Positions 1 to 12,475 of a DNA stretch of 64,000 nt are shown here, one piece after another. The notes below the pieces were generated by a model. The model did no database searches. It was not told the origin of the DNA and was given only the letters and a program-made list of their open reading frames with translations. Positions within the stretch are counted from its first letter, which is position 1, and the number at the start of each line of letters is the position of its first letter. This DNA comes from Megamerina dolium (lineage: Eukaryota > Arthropoda > Insecta > Diptera > Megamerinidae): NCBI GenBank assembly GCA_963854835.1, contig OY978527.1, positions 25,995,557 through 26,059,556 of the forward strand. Direction: 5' to 3'. A program made the position numbers and the translations under genes.

Positions 1-1060
1 TAAAAATGACATTTTGGAATGTGAGTTATACATATTTATAATTTTTTTTTGTATTGTTTCATTATGTATAGATATTTATGATAATGATTATATGTACATA
101 TGTTATGTATATACTTTTCAAGATGAACAACTTATAGCACGTTTTGATGCTGCAAACTCGTTCATATCCACAAATTTGCATATAATTTACATTGAATTGA
201 AGCTGTTGTTATTGCTGCTCAAATGCGCGATTATTTAAATTATTTTTTATTATTTATTTTTTAAGGTGTGTTCAACAACAGTTGTGCTACGAATTTTTTG
301 TGAATTCACTTAAAATGGAAATTGTAGTATCTGTATGTGTATGTAGTGAGGAGGTACTATACAATATTTAGTACTGGTAAATGTTTTGCAGCGATATTGT
401 TTTATTACTAAGTACTTATTATTATGTATTTAGTTGTGTTATTGTTGTTGTTATTGTTATGAATGATGACAACATATCCGTACGACTCATGCGACTATCA
501 TACGACTACTCATACACATGGTATGCATTTATGTAAAAAGCTATTCTTAAATTTTCTCAAGCAATTCAGTGTGATTAAGACTAAGAGTTTTGCAAGAATT
601 TATACCTGCTATTATTATAATGACCAGGTATAAATAGTTGTTATTGTTGCTATTATTTGACTTTTAACTATAAAGTATTTACACACGAGTAAATGTCATT
701 TAGCTTTGTCAATTGTAAATTGCATAATTTGCATGCTACTTTCTATGAGATTGAAAGATTTAAAACAATGAATGGGAAAATTCTCACTAATATTTTCAGC
801 CCTAATACAGTGTTTAATATCTTAGAGCGCTATAAATGAGGCGACATATTGTTTTCAAGGTGCGACCCAAAGGACTTATAATTTAATAATTTTAAAATTT
901 TGGTTACACTGTAAAAACTATATTTATTCGTTCAAAAATTAATACGGTACGAATAAATGCAAACAGAAACTATTTTGGGCTCAATATGCAATAGAAAAGT
1001 CACGACCACTCTTGGAAAATAACGTATTGCCTAGAAAATTAGGCCACTTCCAGGAACAGG
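1..1060. other. AT-rich non-coding stretch
   Basis: I see no gene here. Short reading frames are low-complexity and have no recognisable domain. Short TTG/TTA-rich runs occur near 430-460. Confidence 0.6.
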
Positions 1061-1225
1061 AAAATCCTATGAAAGATCTTTGGACCTACATGTTTGCTTT
1101 GGCGGCGAGTACCGCTTAAGGTATAACACCTAACCGTATAGCCTTTAGCTGATATCGAGATATTAAGTACATTAAAATTCAGCGACTGTGCTGGCTGTAT
1201 CATATCGAGCGAATAAAAACAATTA
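1061..1225 (+). repeat. Decayed RTE LINE fragment (3' part of ORF)
   Basis: This stretch aligns by eye with the 3' coding part of the full-length RTE at about 53488-53630: shared words include GATCTTTGGACCTA, GGCGAGTACCG and a segment ending in CGAGCGAAT. The reading frame is destroyed. It is a 5'- and 3'-truncated remnant. The match is clear but divergent, so this is an old copy. Confidence 0.7.
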
Positions 1226-1547
1226 CAATAGATCAGAGGATGTTCTGTTTGGCGAAAGAAAAAAGATAAAAACTGAAGGACTGGAAGAATGTATATACAT
1301 GCTTCCATAATAAATCATCGGTTCTAATTTTGAGATAAGTAATTAAGTATATATTGGAGATGATAATTGTAATTGAGTGGATGACCTAGTGTATCGGTTG
1401 TTGATCAGATATTCTTGATTGATAAGTTTGGGAAATATATAAGAGTAATAGGTCAGCTATATAGCCGAGTGTGATACTACACAAAAGGAAGTAGTAATGT
1501 CTGAGTTTGACAACCTGACAAAATTGCATCCGTGATTAGTGCTTTTT
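1226..1547. other. Non-coding spacer between RTE scraps
   Basis: No gene, repeat or structured element was recognised. Confidence 0.5.
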
Positions 1548-1605
1548 AAGCTCCTTAGTCAATTGAGAACCCGTGCCCTCTCTCAAAGAACGAAAGGTCC
1601 AGCAA
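1548..1605 (+). repeat. Short RTE LINE fragment
   Basis: The words GCCCTCTCTC and AGAACGAAA in the same spacing match the RTE copy at about 53338-53375, which lies upstream of the part matched at 1061-1225. The two scraps are therefore in reversed order relative to an intact element, so they are separate insertions or a rearranged one. Confidence 0.5.
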
Positions 1606-2571
1606 AGGCTGACAGTGTTATCATGCGGTCTCTACACTCAATTATCTACAATTCAAGCCAATTGTGCTTACAATATGAATCGTATAAGTTCTTGTACAGC
1701 AATCGATGGCAATCGAGGATTATTTTTTAGCGGTGCGATTTGTAGCTATTTCATCCGGTCCACAAAGAATGAAGCAACATTACAAATATCAGATGATCAA
1801 AAAAGTTGCTTCAAACTGCATAACAATACTTTATTACTGATGTTGATTTGATATTATTCTTAGTTTTAAATTTTTAATAAAAAGAAGTATATGTTTAACG
1901 TTGAGCGTGAGAGCTTCTTTCATCTTTTCCTTAAAATACTCGTACCTTTTCACGTTTTCTCTTAGATTTAGGGTATTTTAAAAAACGTTAAAAAACCTTT
2001 TTGCTCAATTTTGTTTAAAATTTCGAAGATTTTGACAACATCGTGAGTTTCCTAAGCAAATTAGTGTGCTTTTTCAGAACTATAAAATCATAAACAAAGG
2101 CGTAAAAACATTTTTCACATTTTTCTTGAAATAAAACAAAACTTTAATATCCCTATTAAAATCGCACCATTTTCGATGTTGAAGAAGAGGTAGTCTCGAA
2201 TTTTGGAAAATACCTATTGCTGCTAACTTAAAGGTCGATAGAACGACATTTTTTCTGGCACAAAACTTACCTTTTTTATATAACTGTTTTAGTTTTCGTT
2301 TGTCTCTGTCTTTCTTTTATATTGAGCGCTTCATATGTATAATCTTGGCAAAAAGATTAAAATAATTCGTATCCAAAATGTTATGCTGCAAAAATGAAAT
2401 CTTGTTACAAAAATTAATTAAATTGTGTTGATTTTTTACTTTTTCATTGGTTTTCATATAGAATTTAATAAATTGAAAATTTGAAAATTATTATATATTA
2501 AAACGCACAATTAATGAATACAAACGCTTGCACTTGATTTAAATGAAAAAAAGCACAGACACTACTACTAA

Positions 2572-2635
<64 letters not shown>

Positions 2636-3871
2636 GTTGTGGCTTTCAAATAATTATTATTTTTTCCTCTTCGTGCTGCAAACCACCAAAGGAAATATCA
2701 AAAACAGAAATTGTTTTTCTTCTTTGCTTTGGTTTTTATTATTATTACTTATTTTACTACAATTTTTTGTTGTATTGCTTAAAAATATGTATTGTATGTA
2801 TGTATGTATATATGTATGCTTGCATTCCAATGATTTTACATTCACAAAAATGTGGTTGTTTATGATCTCCGAAAGCCGAAAAATCGAACAATCAGTAGTA
2901 TGTTGTTTAACTATCGCACTCAATCACTCACGCGGCTATGTCGATCGTTGTTGTTCGTCCACAGTGTACACAAACCGAAGACTAAATTCAAGTTTGTTGG
3001 CAAAAGACGCAAGACCGACTTTAAAATCCGATAAACAAACGATCGAAACTTTAACGAATAGCTCCACGAAGACGAACTAGTCAATTCGTCCCGCCATACC
3101 GCAATGAAAAACAATTCAGAAGAAGCTAAAAGGTGAATAAGAAGATGGTTGTAATATAACTTTACCTCTTGCATTTTGTTTCTTCTTTTTCGGCCACTCG
3201 TATATACTCGTATCTTGATTGAAAAGGTGCGGTCAAGGGACAGACACGCGGTGGGTGTTATGATTGCTGTGATTGATTATGCTTGTTGCTGATGTAGTTC
3301 TGTAGTCGATGGTGATCTTCAATACAATCAATGTACATTTGCATTGTCGCATTGTCGTTTTCTTTTTGATGCTTCATTTATTCTCGTATAAACCTTTTGG
3401 GAAAACAGTTCACTTCTCATCCCAATTATATGTTGCCCAATAGGGTAATTTAAAACGAGTTTATGTAGTATGAGGAGTACGTTTTGCTAGTCCACTCTAT
3501 TTTGTGTTCGATAACGCTAGGAAATACTTTTGGGAAAATTACACCCGAAATTGGATTCGCCGCTTAGACGATATCCGCCAAAAATCTCTGAATATAACAC
3601 GCCATTGGGATGGAGATGAATTTCTATAATGAAATTGGTAATATTAATTCTCCTTCTTATCTCGCCAATACAATCAAAAACGATTTTGTCCGTGCCAGTT
3701 AGAAGTTGCAGGCTTGAGAGGTTCTCCAGCGCTTAGTCCTTTCGCTGGACGTGGATTTTCCTCTTCTTCGTCTCCCTTCAGCTGTTTACGAATGCAATTT
3801 ATGGCAAAACCTTTGAGACAGACCTTTATTGAGCTTTATAACAGAGTTCTTTCAGAATGCTTACGGACAGG
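1606..3871. other. AT-rich non-coding stretch with microsatellites
   Basis: No protein gene is supported. The stretch holds an (ATT)n array and a short TGTA-rich run near 2790-2820. The region 2900-3110 is less AT-rich, but no frame there has a recognisable domain. If a host gene's first exon or promoter lies here, nothing in the sequence proves it. Confidence 0.5.
2566..2640. repeat. (ATT)n microsatellite
   Basis: An ATT trinucleotide array of about 75 bp with two G interruptions. The leucine-rich frame through it is an artefact of the repeat. Confidence 0.95.
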
Positions 3872-3875
3872 TAGG

Positions 3876-4265
3876 TTATGTTAGGTTATGGGGCTGCCCT
3901 CTCTCTGAGAGGACACACTTAGGCCAGAAAGGCCCATTGTGATACCACCGAGCTTTTCTTCCAATACTGTTGTGCGTGTTAAATTTGGACAGCATTAGAA
4001 GGGACCTACTTATATTAGCCGGTTCCGAACGGCAGAACCCTTGTGACATCACTTTTACTTAGTTTTGCCACAGAGCTCCTTTAAGAAGCATTTGTGGCAA
4101 ATTGTTACTGCCGGAAAAATTGCCAATTCTTGCCGGCAGGTGGGTACCGTTCGAAAGAAAAATCTTTTCGATATCAAATTTTATTATGCTTCAGCCGGGG
4201 ATTGAACCCACCACCTATAGATCAGAAGGCCAACGCACTAACCACTGAGCTACGGTACCCACTAT
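3876..4265 (-). mobile_element. tRNA-derived SINE, copy 1 (full length, 11 bp TSD)
   Basis: Read on the minus strand, the element starts with a tRNA-like head carrying an A box (TAGCTCAGTGG, 4242-4252) and a B box (GGTTCAATCCC, 4198-4208). A body of about 230 nt follows and a tail ending in repeats of CCTAA type (3872-3890). The flanks carry the direct repeat GGACAGGTAGG at 3865-3875 and 4266-4276, as expected for LINE-mediated insertion. There is no coding capacity. Four other long copies and several tail scraps lie in this window. The last ~60 nt resemble the 3' end of the LOA LINE at 17750-17815. The SINE class call is strong; no named family is claimed. Confidence 0.85.
4198..4252 (-). 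promoter_or_regulatory. Internal RNA polymerase III promoter (A and B boxes) of SINE copy 1
   Basis: A box TAGCTCAGTGG at 4242-4252 and B box GGTTCAATCCC at 4198-4208, spaced as in tRNA genes. They match the known consensus boxes closely. Activity is inferred, not shown. Confidence 0.7.
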
Positions 4266-4276
4266 GGACAGGTAGG

Positions 4277-5025
4277 CCGCACTTTAAAGAATACTGGCTT
4301 AGACTCGCAATATCGCTTAGACAGTTCATCATTTTACTTCATTTTACTTCTAAAGAACATTGTTTTTTTGTTTTTCTGCTCTTCCTAGTCTTTACAATCA
4401 TACGTGTGGTGGCTCAAGCGTAGAATGCGCAGCAGGTGTGAAACGCGTAGAATGCGTGACGTCTTGCATTTTTTATGACGTCAGAAGTAATTTTCTTCAA
4501 TTTAACTTTGTGTTTGGAATTGAGATACCTAATGACCTATTTCATTCGTTTGACGCTGGTTTTGTGTCCACTCTTCTATGACTACTCCGATCCGTCGGTG
4601 CGAGACAGTTCTTTTGAGACAAAATTATATATTATATATTATAATTATATATTAGCATTTCGATGTTTCTCAGAGTAGCATACGATGTTCAACAATAACA
4701 GCGAGTGCGCAACAATGCTAAATAATTGCGGGTAGCATCTTTAATTTAATGGCCATCATTTGACGCGTCTTTTTTTTTTATTAGTTTTTTCATTCATTCA
4801 TCATTGTATAAGAATGTTCTTCTTAGTTTTTATCTTATTGTACCAACTACTTTTTTTTCTCCCTTCCTTGTATATTATATTTTCTATATCAATTTGCATT
4901 TGCCAGGTATTATGTTATATTATTTATTTTACTTTTTTTTGTCTTCTGGTTAAGCGATTATACTATTTTGGTATTGGTAGTAGGTAAGAGCAAATCTAAA
5001 GAATTTGTTATTGATTTTTAATATT
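4277..5025. other. Non-coding stretch
   Basis: No gene recognised. Two TGACGTC-type palindromes at about 4458 and 4477 resemble CRE sites but may be chance. Confidence 0.5.
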
Positions 5026-6602
5026 TATACCCTGCATAATGCAATATGCATGGTATATTCATTTCGGTCAGATGTTTGTGTCCACTTGAAGGAATCTCCG
5101 GAGATATAGACATGGATATATATTCGTGATCAGCGTCGATTAAATTTTCGATTTAACGATGTCCGTCCGTCCGTCCGTCCGTCCGTCCGTCCGTCTGTCT
5201 GTCACCTGGCTGGTTCGCACGATAACTTGAGTAAATATTGAGGTATTTCGATGAAATTTGGCATAAGTAATCTATGATCCAAGGGTACGGAGGGGATTGA
5301 TATTGGGCATGATCGGTCAATAACCACGCCCACACCAAGCATTCAAAGCGACTAACCTCGAAATTTTCAAAATTTTTAACTTGCTATAACTCACATAATA
5401 TACCACTTGGGACAACAATATTTTGCACATAGAGTTATATTATACTACTATATAACCTCGCCAAAAGTGGGTGAGCCACGCCTACTTTCTAGCGTAGCTC
5501 CCATACAAAGTGTCTGTACTTCTTTTAAATTGAAACTGCTGTAACTTCTACAATCTTCTGTCTAGAATAACCATAATTGACACTTAGATTAACACGGCAG
5601 TCAGAAATAATATGGCAGAAAATCAATGTGCCACGCCCACTCCTTTTTGGGTCTCCCATACAAAGTTGCGGAAATTAAAAAAAATGTTACCGGTTATAAC
5701 TTGCAAACTATTCAGCGTAGAATAACGAGATTTAAGGTGTGGATTAGTATTGTACGAGTAACTAGGCTCACAGAAAATGGGCGCACCACGCCCAGTGTTT
5801 ATCGTAGCCCCCATACAAATTTTAAATTGAAACAGCTGTAACTTCGGCAATCTTCTGTCTAGAATAACCATAATTGATACTTAAATTAATATCGTAGTCG
5901 GCAAAAATCTGGCAGAAAATCAGTGTGCCACGCCCACTCCTTCATGGGTCTCCCATACAAAGTCGTGTGAATTAAACTAAAATTTTAAGCTCCATAGCTT
6001 ACAAACCATTTAGCCTAGGACAACGAGACTTAGGGTATGGATTAGTATTGTACGAGCAACTAGGCTCACAGAAAATGGGCGCACCACGCCCAGTGTTTAT
6101 CGTAGCCCCCATACAAATTTTAAATTGAAACAGCTGTAACTTAGGCAATCTTATGTCTACAATAACCATAATTGACACTTAAATTAATATCGTAGTCGGA
6201 AATAATCTGGCGAAAAATCTGCGTACCACGCCCACTTCTTATTGGGGCTCCCATACAAAGTTGAGGAAATTAAACAAAAATGTTAACCACCATAACTTAG
6301 AAACTATTCAACGTATGACACCAAATTTAAGGTGTGGATTAACATTGAAAAATTAATTGGATTTACTAGAAAGTGGTAAGCCACGCCCACTTTTTATATA
6401 GCTCCCATACTAAGCCTCGGAATTATCTTAAAATCCTTTTACTTCGTCAAAGTCAACCATATTTCGGGTGTAAATTAGTAGTATATGCAAAAATTGTTTC
6501 TCGAAAAGTGGAAATAAAAGAAAAGTTGGATATTCGAGTAAACTTTTTATATACAAATCTACATATGCAGGGTATAGTTTGGTCGGCCCCAGCCGACTGT
6601 AA
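5026..6602 (+). mobile_element. Non-coding repeat element with inverted ends and ~297 bp tandem core
   Basis: The ends are inverted: TATACCCTGCATA at 5026-5038 and TATGCAGGGTATA at 6564-6576, the latter followed by a conserved GGTCGGC...GCCGACT hairpin-like word. The core repeats with a period of 297-298 bp: the words around CTAGAATAACCATAATTGA recur at 5561, 5858 and 6156. Each unit has two half-units carrying CCACGCCCA and CCCATACAAA words. No transposase is encoded. Pieces of the same family occur at 19397-19440 and 27496-28160. I recall similar modular repeats in other flies but cannot name the family. Confidence 0.7.
5161..5203. repeat. (GTCC)n microsatellite inside the repeat element
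   Basis: A GTCC/GTCT tetranucleotide array near the left end of the element at 5026-6602. Confidence 0.9.
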
Positions 6603-7379
6603 GGAGATTTTTTTATTTAGTATCTGTGGGAAAATTCTTTATAAAGAGGAGCCAGAAAAAGATAGCAAATGTTAAAATCATGCGGTAAAATAACCACAAA
6701 AGTACACAGTAAATAGTATTTCAATTGAATTTTAATATAACGACTATTTTAATCGAATAAAAAATGTTTAATGTGATCTAGAAGATGGATATGAAATAAA
6801 GAAGACTTTCCGAAAAAAAATTTTAAGTTTTAATATTTATTTGTAGGTAAACAACTGGGTAATCCTACAGTATTAACAATTTGACGTGATAAAACTTTTG
6901 AAAGAACTCTGCTGTTCGGAATTTACTATCCGTACTCTCCTACCTTAACAATGAGAAGTTCGGCCAAAGCTGTTCAAAAAGTGGATTGTCAATTGTTTAT
7001 TTTTTTAGTTTTGATATTTATATACTGAAAATTTTTACTTCGACTTTATTTTAAGTAAAGATTACTTCATTTACTAGTTTGAAAACGTAGTTGTCAACAG
7101 TGACGCATTGTCCAAGATGCCGGGAGTCGTTATCAGTTGATTCCCTCTCATGCAGATTATATCCATTTTGTCTAAATACGCCAATAGCATGACATTTTTT
7201 GTTGAAAATAATACCATGTGTCGTAAATCAGATCGAAGTAGTATTACGATAATGAATCACCTGTCTAAAATCTCGTTCTCGTTCAAAATTGATTGTCATT
7301 GAAAGGATTTCGCACTAACTTAGGCATTGTTATGTGGAGGTAACCCTTTACCGGAAGGTCGGTAGTGATTTTAGTCGAT
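6603..7379. other. Non-coding stretch
   Basis: No gene seen. A weak SINE-like resemblance near 6905-6980 is too diverged to call. Confidence 0.5.
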
Positions 7380-7787
7380 CTGCATTTTTTTTTGCCTTAT
7401 CCAAAATTTTTGGCCGGCAAAAATCCTCTTCCAAACCCTCCCCGTGGGTGCCAGCTGGAAATGACCGCCTTGAGGCGGTTAGCTAAGGATTGTTTTGTAA
7501 GCTCGGATGGGCATTCGAGCTTGCAAGCCTTCCATAGGAAAGAGGTTTCTGCACCCCCCCTTTTCCCAATCCCACTTCCCACCCACTTTCCCTTCCCCCT
7601 GTGCCGGATTAAGGTGTCATACGACCCGTGCCGAGAATCAGCCTGGCTGGGGGCCCAGGTTAAAAAATAGCTCAGCTGAAAACGGATTATACGGATACCT
7701 GGCGCCCTCCGTATTATTTAGCCTTATCTGTGTATTCGGATCTCTGCACAGATGGACCTCCCCTTCTCCGATACTCGTGGGATTTTT
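7380..7787 (+). other. 5' untranslated leader of the LOA LINE
   Basis: A non-coding, relatively GC-rich leader ahead of ORF1. It contains C-rich runs at 7551-7590. The exact 5' end and any internal promoter cannot be fixed from one copy. Confidence 0.45.
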
Positions 7788-9008
7788 ATGGAATTAGTAA
7801 AAAATACAAAAACAAAAACAAAGGAAGTAAAATCGGGAGAGGCAGCGAAAGCCGTGTAGGATAGACCAGGGACTAGCCATGCCGAGAATCTCCCGAGATC
7901 AAGTACGAGCGCAAGCTTGCCACTACCAATCAACAGAGCATCGGTTACCAAACCGACGTCCGCGGCTGTACCCAACCACAAAGACCGTCGTACTGCGACG
8001 AGAATTTTAGAAAGATTACGTGCCATACCGGAGAATGAGAGATCTGATAAACAGAAGGCCTCACTGGTATGGGCGACCGACATAACAAATCGCAGCAACA
8101 TCAAGCGCCAGCGGTCATCTGAAGACACTGCCAAACCAGTTGCTTAAAGAGCCCGCGGCAATGTGGGTCACACTTTTAGCGAAATCCTTCAAGGAGACTT
8201 GGTAATGGCGGTGGTCGACAGGAATGACGCTGATGGCTTCATCGCTTCATCAAATTGGAGACTTCTAGAATGTAAGCTAGCAGAGATCTTCAATCCTCTA
8301 ATGGAAGAGCATCCCGGACCTCCGCCTATTATACGAGAAGCTGGATGGCATCAAGGCAACATCAAACTGATTGCCTCTGCCGACCAACGTACTTTCGACC
8401 TATACAAAATAGCGATCACCAGAGCTGGAGAAGTATGGCCGGGTGCGCGCCTAGAGGTGATAGAGAGAGACGCTATCCCGAGTAGGCCGCGCACCTCTGC
8501 CTGGATCCCAGCGGAACCTAGTGACCCGGCCATTATTATCAAAAATATAAAGATGTGTAATCCTACCCTCCCAACACACAACTGGCGAATAGCCAAGTTG
8601 GATGAGGAGAAGAAAGGAACATACCGTAGGACGACCATAATCGTCAACCAAGAGTCCCTGGTACCCCTGACGAAATCCGGTGGGTACATAAACTATTGTT
8701 TTTCGAGGATCAACCTACGAGTATATCGGAAGGATGACTTAGATACACGCGCAGGCGATCAGTCTGTGGCAAAACGGATGGAGACGGAGGAGACGCTCCC
8801 TATCAGCTCCAAGATGCTTGTGCGGCAGGACTCGCGCGACTCGTTCTCCTCAGAATCCGATGCTGCAGGGTATGTGGATCGGATTTTACTGGAGGATGAG
8901 TTGTTGGACTCTGGAGACGATGAGGTCAACGTCACTATTGTGGAAGCGAAAGTGACCAATGGTGGCGGGGATGCTTCATTGCCTACAGATAAACCTGCAC
9001 AAGTCTAA
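7788..9008 (+). pseudogene. LOA LINE ORF1 (nucleic-acid-binding protein), two in-frame stops
   Basis: The ATG at 7788 opens one frame that stays continuous to the stop at 9006-9008, apart from two in-frame stop codons: TAG at 7857-7859 and TAA at 8145-8147. Because both breaks are simple stops with no frame change, they look like point mutations. The N-terminal third is basic and Ser/Thr-rich. The central part (from about 8163) has the feel of the DUF4780 family found in LOA-type ORF1 proteins, with motifs such as GWHQGN and RLEVIERD. The C-terminal end is acidic. ORF1 proteins of this type bind element RNA. ORF2 overlaps its last 50 nt. Confidence 0.75.
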
Positions 9009-12000
9009 GGCGGCCTCAGCCGCTCTTATCCTTCGTCTGGAAGCCGACGGAGAAGACATCGTTCTGGTCCAAGAACCGTGGACAGTTGGCAACATGGTTT
9101 GTGGACTAAGGACACCTGGATATAACCTAATATACAAGCGTAACACAGGTAGACGTAGGGCCTGCAACTCCTAAGAAAATTAATAACCTTTCTTTCACTC
9201 TGTAATTACAGCAATTTAGATACGACGGTGGTATGCGCAGAGAATATAGGTATGCGCTGATGGTTTGCATCAGCCTACCTCGCGCACGACCACCTAGAAT
9301 CACCACCACTAAGCAATCTCAAACATCTAATAGAAGATGCCCAAAAGTCCAGGGCTGGACTCATAATAGGATGCGACGCCAACGCGCACCATACAATCTG
9401 GGGTAGCAGGGATATTAACGACAGAGGTGAGTCACTGTTTAATTATATCCTTACAACTAACCTTATAGTGTGTAACAGGGGTGAGACCCCAACTTTCATA
9501 ACAAAAAATAGGCAGGAGGTTCTGGACTTAACTCTTGCCACCGAAGGCATTGTAGACCATATAAGAAACTGGAGAGTATTGGACCAGCACTCCTTCTCTG
9601 ATCATAGATACATACAGTTTGCCATAGATTTTAAACCTCCTACTCCAGTGGTATTTAGAAACCCAAAAAAGACAAACTGGTCACGTTTCAGGGAGTCAGT
9701 TAGTTCTAATCTACCCGTAGCTCCTTCGACTATAACTAACATAAATCAGATAGACGCCACAGTCTACTGCCTCACAAAAACTCTCAACAAGGCATTCAAG
9801 TTGTTCTGTCCGATTCGTAAGAAATGGGGAAAGGTAAACCTCCATGGTGGAACCAGGAGCTCGACAGTTTGAGAAAAGACTGTCGCAGGCTCTTCAATTG
9901 TGCTAAAAGCTCTCACCTAAAATTAGATTGGGCGGGTTATAAATCGGCCCTCAGAACTTATAAATACAACCTCAGGAAATGCCAAAGGGAAGCCTGGAAG
10001 AGCTTCTGCAGTGATATAGAAGACGCTTCTGAGACTTCTAGACTTAGGAAAATCCTTTCTAAATCACCCCATACTCCAAGTGTTCTGGTCAAACCAGATG
10101 GAATGTGGACCACAACCTCTACTGAAACGCTGCAAACGCTAGTAAATGCACATTTCCCAAACGATCCGTCTGAAACTGAAACCCCGCTTGATTACAAGTC
10201 ATTACCGTTAGACTATTCAATAGTTGCATCGGAGAAGATTACTTGGGCGATAAACACGTTCAAGCCTTACAAATCCCCTGGACCTGACAGGATAATTCCA
10301 GCACAGCTACAACAGGTAGCCAAACTCATTCTTTCATGGCTAAAGCAGATTTTCATTGCTTGCATAAGCCTTGGCTATATTCCGAAACTCTGGAGACAAG
10401 TCAAAGTTGTCTTCATACCTAAGGCTGGAAACAGCTCCCATACAAGCCCAAAGGACTTTAGACCAATTAGTCTATCGTCATTCTTACTCAAAACACTGGA
10501 AAGATTACTAGACATCCATTTAAGATACACCATAAGCAGCGACATGCTATCTCCTTCTCAACATGCATACTCAAAGGGAAAAGTTAGTTTCAATTGTGGA
10601 GAAATCTCTTCATAATAAAGATTTTGTACTAGCTGGTTTCACGGATATTGAATGTGCCTTCAACAATGTTCAGCCCAGAGCAATCACGGAGGCTCTTGCA
10701 CGACTCGGGGTGGAGGTAACGCTTAGCAGATGGATAGAACGGCTATTGAAAGATAGACTGATTACATCCGATCTGGGTGGATCTACCATCACGAAACGTG
10801 TAAGAAGAGGAACCCTAAAAGGTGGGGTACTCTCCCCTGTTCTATGGAACTTGGTAGTTAACGAACTACTACGGGAAATAGAGAGGAAGGGGTGCGGAGT
10901 GATTGCTTATGCCGATGACGTTGTCTTGTTGGTGGCTGGAAAATTTCCGGAAATACTAAGGGACATTATTCAAATCAATTTCAATATGTTATCAAAATGG
11001 GCTAAGGATAGGAGGGGCTTAAATGCGAACCCACAAAAAACTGAGCTGATTTTCTTCTCCACAAAGCATAAAACACCACCCTTAAACGTTCCCACTCTAG
11101 GGGGGGTCCCATTAATTCTGCGAGAAGAAACCCGTTATCTAGGAATAGTCCTAGACCGAAAACTTAACTGGAAGAAAAACATCACTTGTAGGGTTGAGAA
11201 AGCCAGCACTGCACTCTATGCCTGTAAAAAAGCAATAGAGAAAAAGTGGGGTATGCAACCGAAAATTGTTTGTTGGATTTACAAGGCGGTTATCAGGCCA
11301 GTCCTCCTGTATGTGGTACTGACCTGGTGGACTGCACTTACTAAGTCCTCCCATGTCAGGTCCCTTGAAAAAAATACAAAGAGCGGCTTGTATTTTAATA
11401 ACAGGAGCACTGAGAACAACTCCAACGTTAGCACTAGAAGTGCTTCTACATCTTACCCCGCTTGACTTACTTGGTAAGCAGCTGGCGGCCAATTCTGCTT
11501 TACGCCTTACTGGCCTGCACCAATGGACATCAAAGTCCTTCGGACATGCTAGCTTACTGGAATCTTTTAATATTGAAACTTCACTTGATTATATCAAGCC
11601 GACATATGCCTTTGAACGGAAATTCCTAACCTCCTTCCCTAATAGGTTCGCCTGGGAGGCGGAAGGATTCATGCCAAATTTTACTCTCATCTTTACTGAT
11701 GGCTCTAAGCTTAATGGAGTGGTGGGAGCAGGTGTGTATTCCGAATCATTCAACCTTAATATTTCTTTCCGCCTGCCGGTCCACTGTAGTGTGTTTCAGG
11801 CAGAAGTTAAAGCGATTCACAATGCACTTACTTGGATCAAACAGAGCTTTGTCTCCCGCAGAGACATCTGCATCTTGAACGACAGCCAAGCTGCAATTAA
11901 GGCCCTGGACTCATTTCTCGTGAAATCTAAGACCATTCTTGACTGTCGCAAATCTCTTAACGAGATGGCTGAGCAGCAAAATATTCTCCTGTGCTGGGTA

Positions 12001-12209
12001 CCCGGACACAGGGGTATAAGAGGAAACTGCATAGCCGACGAGCTTGCAAGACAGGGTACAAATGAGCCTCTAACCCAGAAGAATTCTCGGTTAAGGATCC
12101 CCATAGCCACGTGTAAGCTTAAATTGGAGGTTATCACCACTAACGTCTTACAGAAAAGATGGACGGATACACCCACCTGTAATTGGCATCCACCACGCAT
12201 ACCACCTGT
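8959..12209 (+). pseudogene. LOA LINE ORF2 (endonuclease, reverse transcriptase, RNase H), frameshifted
   Basis: The frame opens at 8959, overlapping ORF1, with the endonuclease start LQINLHKSKA and VQEPWT. Stops and shifts follow between 9174 and 9468, and near 9830, 10600 and 11400. The reverse transcriptase carries KSPGPD, the catalytic YADD at 10908-10919 and a GGVLSPVLWN block. RNase H follows with IFTDGSK, VFQAEVKAI, NDSQAA and VPGHRG...ADELAR, so its four acidic residues are visible. The enzyme would nick DNA and prime reverse transcription of its own RNA. The coding sequence is cut at 12209 by the BEL element; its last codons lie at 17624-17752. Several shifts show it is inactive. Confidence 0.85.
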
Positions 12210-12226
12210 AATTGGTATGCGTGGTG
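12191..12226. repeat. 14 bp inverted repeat at the LINE/BEL junction
   Basis: CACCACGCATACCA (12191-12204) and its exact reverse complement (12213-12226) flank an 8 nt loop. A 17 nt near-direct repeat, beginning CCACCTGTAATTGG, is also present at 12173 and 12202. Together they mark a rearranged junction where the first 46 bp of the 5' LTR are missing. Confidence 0.85.
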
Positions 12227-12475
12227 AATGCTGATTGGTCAAAAAGTGAAAAGGGGAGCAGTAATTCGACGAACAGTAATTCGATCAAGCGACGGCAGCA
12301 TGAATGACACGAGGCAGAAGAACACCGAAGGCAGAGTGGAATAGACTGAATTTTGTAATTTGTTCTAAAGGAAAGGAATTTAATTCATTTTTATATAATA
12401 AATATAATATTGAATAAATTTCTAAATTAAAGTAAATTTAAATGAATTTGTAAAAAATTCTCGACTTTTTTAATA
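12210..12475 (+). repeat. 5' LTR of BEL element 1, truncated at its left end
   Basis: Matches 17341-17622 of the 3' LTR almost base for base, apart from a 16 bp segment present only in the 3' copy, and lacks the first 46 bp (17295-17340). Confidence 0.9.

Noticed and set aside
2600..3180. Possible host gene exon (frames of 60-159 codons on both strands)
   Set aside because: Frames run through microsatellites and show no domain, splice pattern or codon bias.
4189..4262. tRNA gene
   Set aside because: A and B boxes are present but the sequence does not fold as a full tRNA and continues into a SINE body; same for the other four copies.
5561..6400. Regular tandem units that might suggest a CRISPR-like array
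   Set aside because: Units are ~297 bp without short repeats and unique spacers, and the host is an insect; it is a tandem-cored element.
6905..6985. SINE copy
   Set aside because: Only short words (TGTTCGGAA, AGTTCGGCCAA) resemble the SINE; too diverged to support.
7724..8134. 136-codon minus-strand frame
   Set aside because: It is the shadow of LOA ORF1 on the other strand; no domain.
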